DNA from: Anaerolineae bacterium
GTDB taxonomy: Bacteria > Desulfobacterota > Desulfobacteria > Desulfobacterales > ETH-SRB1
NCBI GenBank assembly: GCA_035529315.1
Contig: DATKWZ010000025.1
Span: 1-56,143, forward strand
Length of the DNA stretch: 56,143 nt
Direction: 5' to 3'
Shown here piece after piece: positions 54,559-56,143 of this stretch. The first letter of the stretch is position 1. Each line of letters starts with the position of its first letter. A program made the translations under genes and the position numbers. The notes under the pieces were generated by a model. The model was not told where the DNA came from, searched no databases, and saw only the letters and a list, made by a program, of their open reading frames with translations.

Positions 54559-55143
54559 CTATCTCCCACCAAACAAGGTATCAAACATCTCCTCAACCAA
54601 CTCTCTGCAAAGGTCGCTGGAGCTCTTTTTGCCGATGCCGAAGAGCCGATCCAGAATTGTTGCTCCTTTTACACTGTGTGTCGCCTCCCAGAGTATCTTA
54701 TAAGATTTTGCATCTATCAGCTTTAAAGAAGCGGAGACTTCCGGATAAGAGCTGGTCCCTGCCCGCGACATACCGTATTCTTCAACCGCTCCAACAATAA
54801 AGGCCTGGACATTAAGCCGATTTCCAGCCCTTTCGGCAACACTTTTGCTGATAACGCCTTCTGTTTCCTTAACCCCTTCTTCCTTCAGGATCTTAGCTAC
54901 CTCTCCAAATTCAACAACATCAAATATACCCCTCCTTAGCACCTCCACAGCCACGACATTCATTAGCTTGCCTTCCGCGTCCTTCTCCTTGGTCAGGTTT
55001 TTCAGAGGCACAATGGCCACTGTTTTAATATATGTAAGATCGGCTGTAGGGTGGATATAACTCATGGGACCGCCACAATTGTAAAATAGCGGCAATACCG
55101 CAAGTAATAGTATTGTCTGCTTGATGCAACTTATTTTTTTCAT
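54559..55143 (-). CDS. CsgG/GNA1162-like envelope protein
   Basis: 194 residues with an N-terminal hydrophobic helix ending YNCGG (Cys23, non-standard lipobox), then TYIKTVAIVPLKNLTKEKDAEG, VVAVEVLRRGIFDVVEFGEV, NVQAFIVGAVEEYGMSRAG, SLKLIDAKSYKILWEATHS and SSDLCRELVEEMFDTL. This is the CsgG/TolB-N fold again, third copy in a row. Follows the barrel gene by about 46 bp filled with AATCCCTGA words and precedes the FlgD-fusion gene by 13 bp. Confidence 0.82.
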   Translation of the reverse strand: MKKISCIKQTILLLAVLPLFYNCGGPMSYIHPTADLTYIKTVAIVPLKNLTKEKDAEGKLMNVVAVEVLRRGIFDVVEFGEVAKILKEEGVKETEGVISKSVAERAGNRLNVQAFIVGAVEEYGMSRAGTSSYPEVSASLKLIDAKSYKILWEATHSVKGATILDRLFGIGKKSSSDLCRELVEEMFDTLFGGR

Positions 55144-55155
55144 CTGTTCTCCATT

Positions 55156-55194
55156 TAATCCCTAATCCCTGCTCCCTAATCCCTGACCCCTAAA
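55156..55194. repeat. AATCCCTGACCCCT words at the barrel stop codon
   Basis: TTAATCCCTAATCCCTGCTC and further units on the plus strand; the minus-strand TAG of TTTTAGGGGTCAGGG is the barrel gene's stop. Same family as 9854, 11630, 34771 and the resB insertion. Confidence 0.8.
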
Positions 55195-56143
55195 ACCTTG
55201 CTGAAAGATTTGTGGTAAAAGTCTGTGTTTCCGTAATAATATCCGCCTTCTGGCAACTCCAATTGTAATTGAACCTGAGTGTGAACATCCGGCTTAAGTT
55301 CCATGAAAGGTCGGAAGAATAAGTTGAGCTGATAGTATCATTCCTGCTTAAGGTATATCCCATATTAATCTGCGTCTTATCGGTCATCAACCAGTTCATG
55401 TTATACTGTTGCTGAGCGGTTTCATCTCCTGACGTATGATCTCTGTCAACGCCATAAGAGCCTCTAAGGTAAAAACCATGGGAGGGCCGCCAGTAAAGCG
55501 TGCATTTAGCATCGTGAGTTCTGCCGTCGCTGCTACTGTCCGGATTTTCTGTTTCCGTCCAGTTGTTATTATATTCAATCTCGGCTGTCAACATTCTGGT
55601 AAGTTCAAGTCGCAAATTTGAGTTAATATACCTGGTGGTTGTCTCAGATTGGCTGACAGGATTTTCCGAACGGGTGATGTTTGTGTCCACATCCAGATCA
55701 GCCCCCTCACGGAGTTTTGCTGATATCTGAAGCAAAGCAGATGAGACCTTTGACTGGGTTTCGCCGTCTTCTTTTGATACAGTGTGATTCACCGAAAGAT
55801 CGGTGTCAAGGGCTTTTAAAGGGGATGAAAGAAAGTGCAACCGATATGTATCGGTTGTATTATCCGTTGTTTCTGCCTCAGAATCATATTTATATTCCTG
55901 CCGTCTGCGATACTCCGGCCGGATTTTGAGATACTTATGAACTTTAAATTCTTTTCCGATGAGACCGGATATATTATGGTTTGATTGCCTGGTTTTGGTT
56001 GAATCGGCGTCCGTTTGATCCTTTTCCTGCTCGTCCTGCGTGAAATCATACGTAAAAGAGAGCCAATCCGTAGGCTTATATCTAAGATTTGTCTGGGTGG
56101 TTTGTGTAGTCTGATCTGTTTCGGTTGTGGTAAAGGCGGCCTG
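55190..56143 (-). CDS. Outer-membrane beta-barrel protein, C-terminal part (cut by window edge)
   Basis: The minus-strand frame is open from the window edge to the stop at 55190 (317 codons), so the gene starts outside the window. The product alternates hydrophobic and polar residues in about 10-residue strands with polar turns (for example LRLELTRMLTAEIEYNNNW, QINMGYTLSRNDT, RMFTLRFNYNWS), is rich in Thr, Asp, Asn and Tyr, has few Cys, and ends in Phe (SARF): a classical outer-membrane barrel. Beside 26- and 16-haem cytochromes it is the best candidate for the porin part of a porin-cytochrome conduit. No family name is claimed. Confidence 0.8.
   Translation of the reverse strand, partial: QAAFTTTETDQTTQTTQTNLRYKPTDWLSFTYDFTQDEQEKDQTDADSTKTRQSNHNISGLIGKEFKVHKYLKIRPEYRRRQEYKYDSEAETTDNTTDTYRLHFLSSPLKALDTDLSVNHTVSKEDGETQSKVSSALLQISAKLREGADLDVDTNITRSENPVSQSETTTRYINSNLRLELTRMLTAEIEYNNNWTETENPDSSSDGRTHDAKCTLYWRPSHGFYLRGSYGVDRDHTSGDETAQQQYNMNWLMTDKTQINMGYTLSRNDTISSTYSSDLSWNLSRMFTLRFNYNWSCQKADIITETQTFTTNLSARF

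Noticed and set aside
55190-55840. A 216-residue gene starting at 55840
   Set aside because: The start would be a TTG within a barrel strand; the frame stays open to the window edge, so it is the C-terminal part of a longer gene.

Overview
This 56 kb window reads as the chromosome of an anaerobic, Gram-negative Desulfobacterota-type bacterium (sulfate-reducer relatives). The grounds are a complete lipid A/outer-membrane assembly block in the order usual for that group, LpxI in place of LpxH, six very large c-type cytochromes with a System II (ResB/CcsA) haem ligation machinery, and many short iterated intergenic words. The exact taxon cannot be fixed from sequence alone. No rRNA, tRNA, CRISPR array, transposase or phage gene was recognised.

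Region 1 (1-25313, all minus strand; transcription runs from high to low coordinates): lysS, then lolC/E and lolD, bamA, a Skp/OmpH chaperone, lpxD, fabZ, lpxA, lpxI, a Gfo/Idh/MocA oxidoreductase, lpxB, a DUF374 acyltransferase, msbA, lptF, lptG, kdtA, lpxK, a WaaE-like glycosyltransferase, an LpxL-like acyltransferase, a GxxExxY gene set between inverted repeats, two heptosyltransferases and a truncated GT2 gene. Together these make lipid A-Kdo-heptose core, flip it, start its export, and insert barrel proteins and lipoproteins. lpxC, lptA/B/C/D and gnnB are not here.

Region 2 (25435-33693): a PilC/GspF-type protein and a radical SAM gene on the minus strand; then, after a 416 bp gap, a plus-strand set with a DHH-CBS-poly(A) polymerase fusion, an M50 protease, trpS, scpA and scpB.

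Region 3 (33748-56143, nearly all minus strand): an extracellular-electron-transfer-like locus. From the right edge leftwards: an outer-membrane beta-barrel (cut by the window), three CsgG/TolB-fold envelope proteins (one with FlgD-like Ig modules), a PPIC prolyl isomerase, a 26-haem and a 16-haem cytochrome, an NHL propeller, a 6-haem and a 9-haem cytochrome, a small membrane protein, ResB, CcsA and a further membrane protein. Then come two tandem LuxE-like adenylating enzymes, a B12-binding radical SAM protein, a small secreted protein (plus strand), and two tandem 12-haem cytochromes. Six cytochromes carry 81 haem-binding motifs in about 22 kb.

The most unusual non-gene signal is a set of unrelated short iterated 'words' (7-11 nt quasi-period) and palindromic elements that repeatedly sit on or within a few bases of stop codons (at least 14 genes here). 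They also encode the C-termini of MsbA and a DUF374 protein, a start codon and N-terminus of the 16-haem cytochrome, and a 37-residue in-frame repeat inside ResB.
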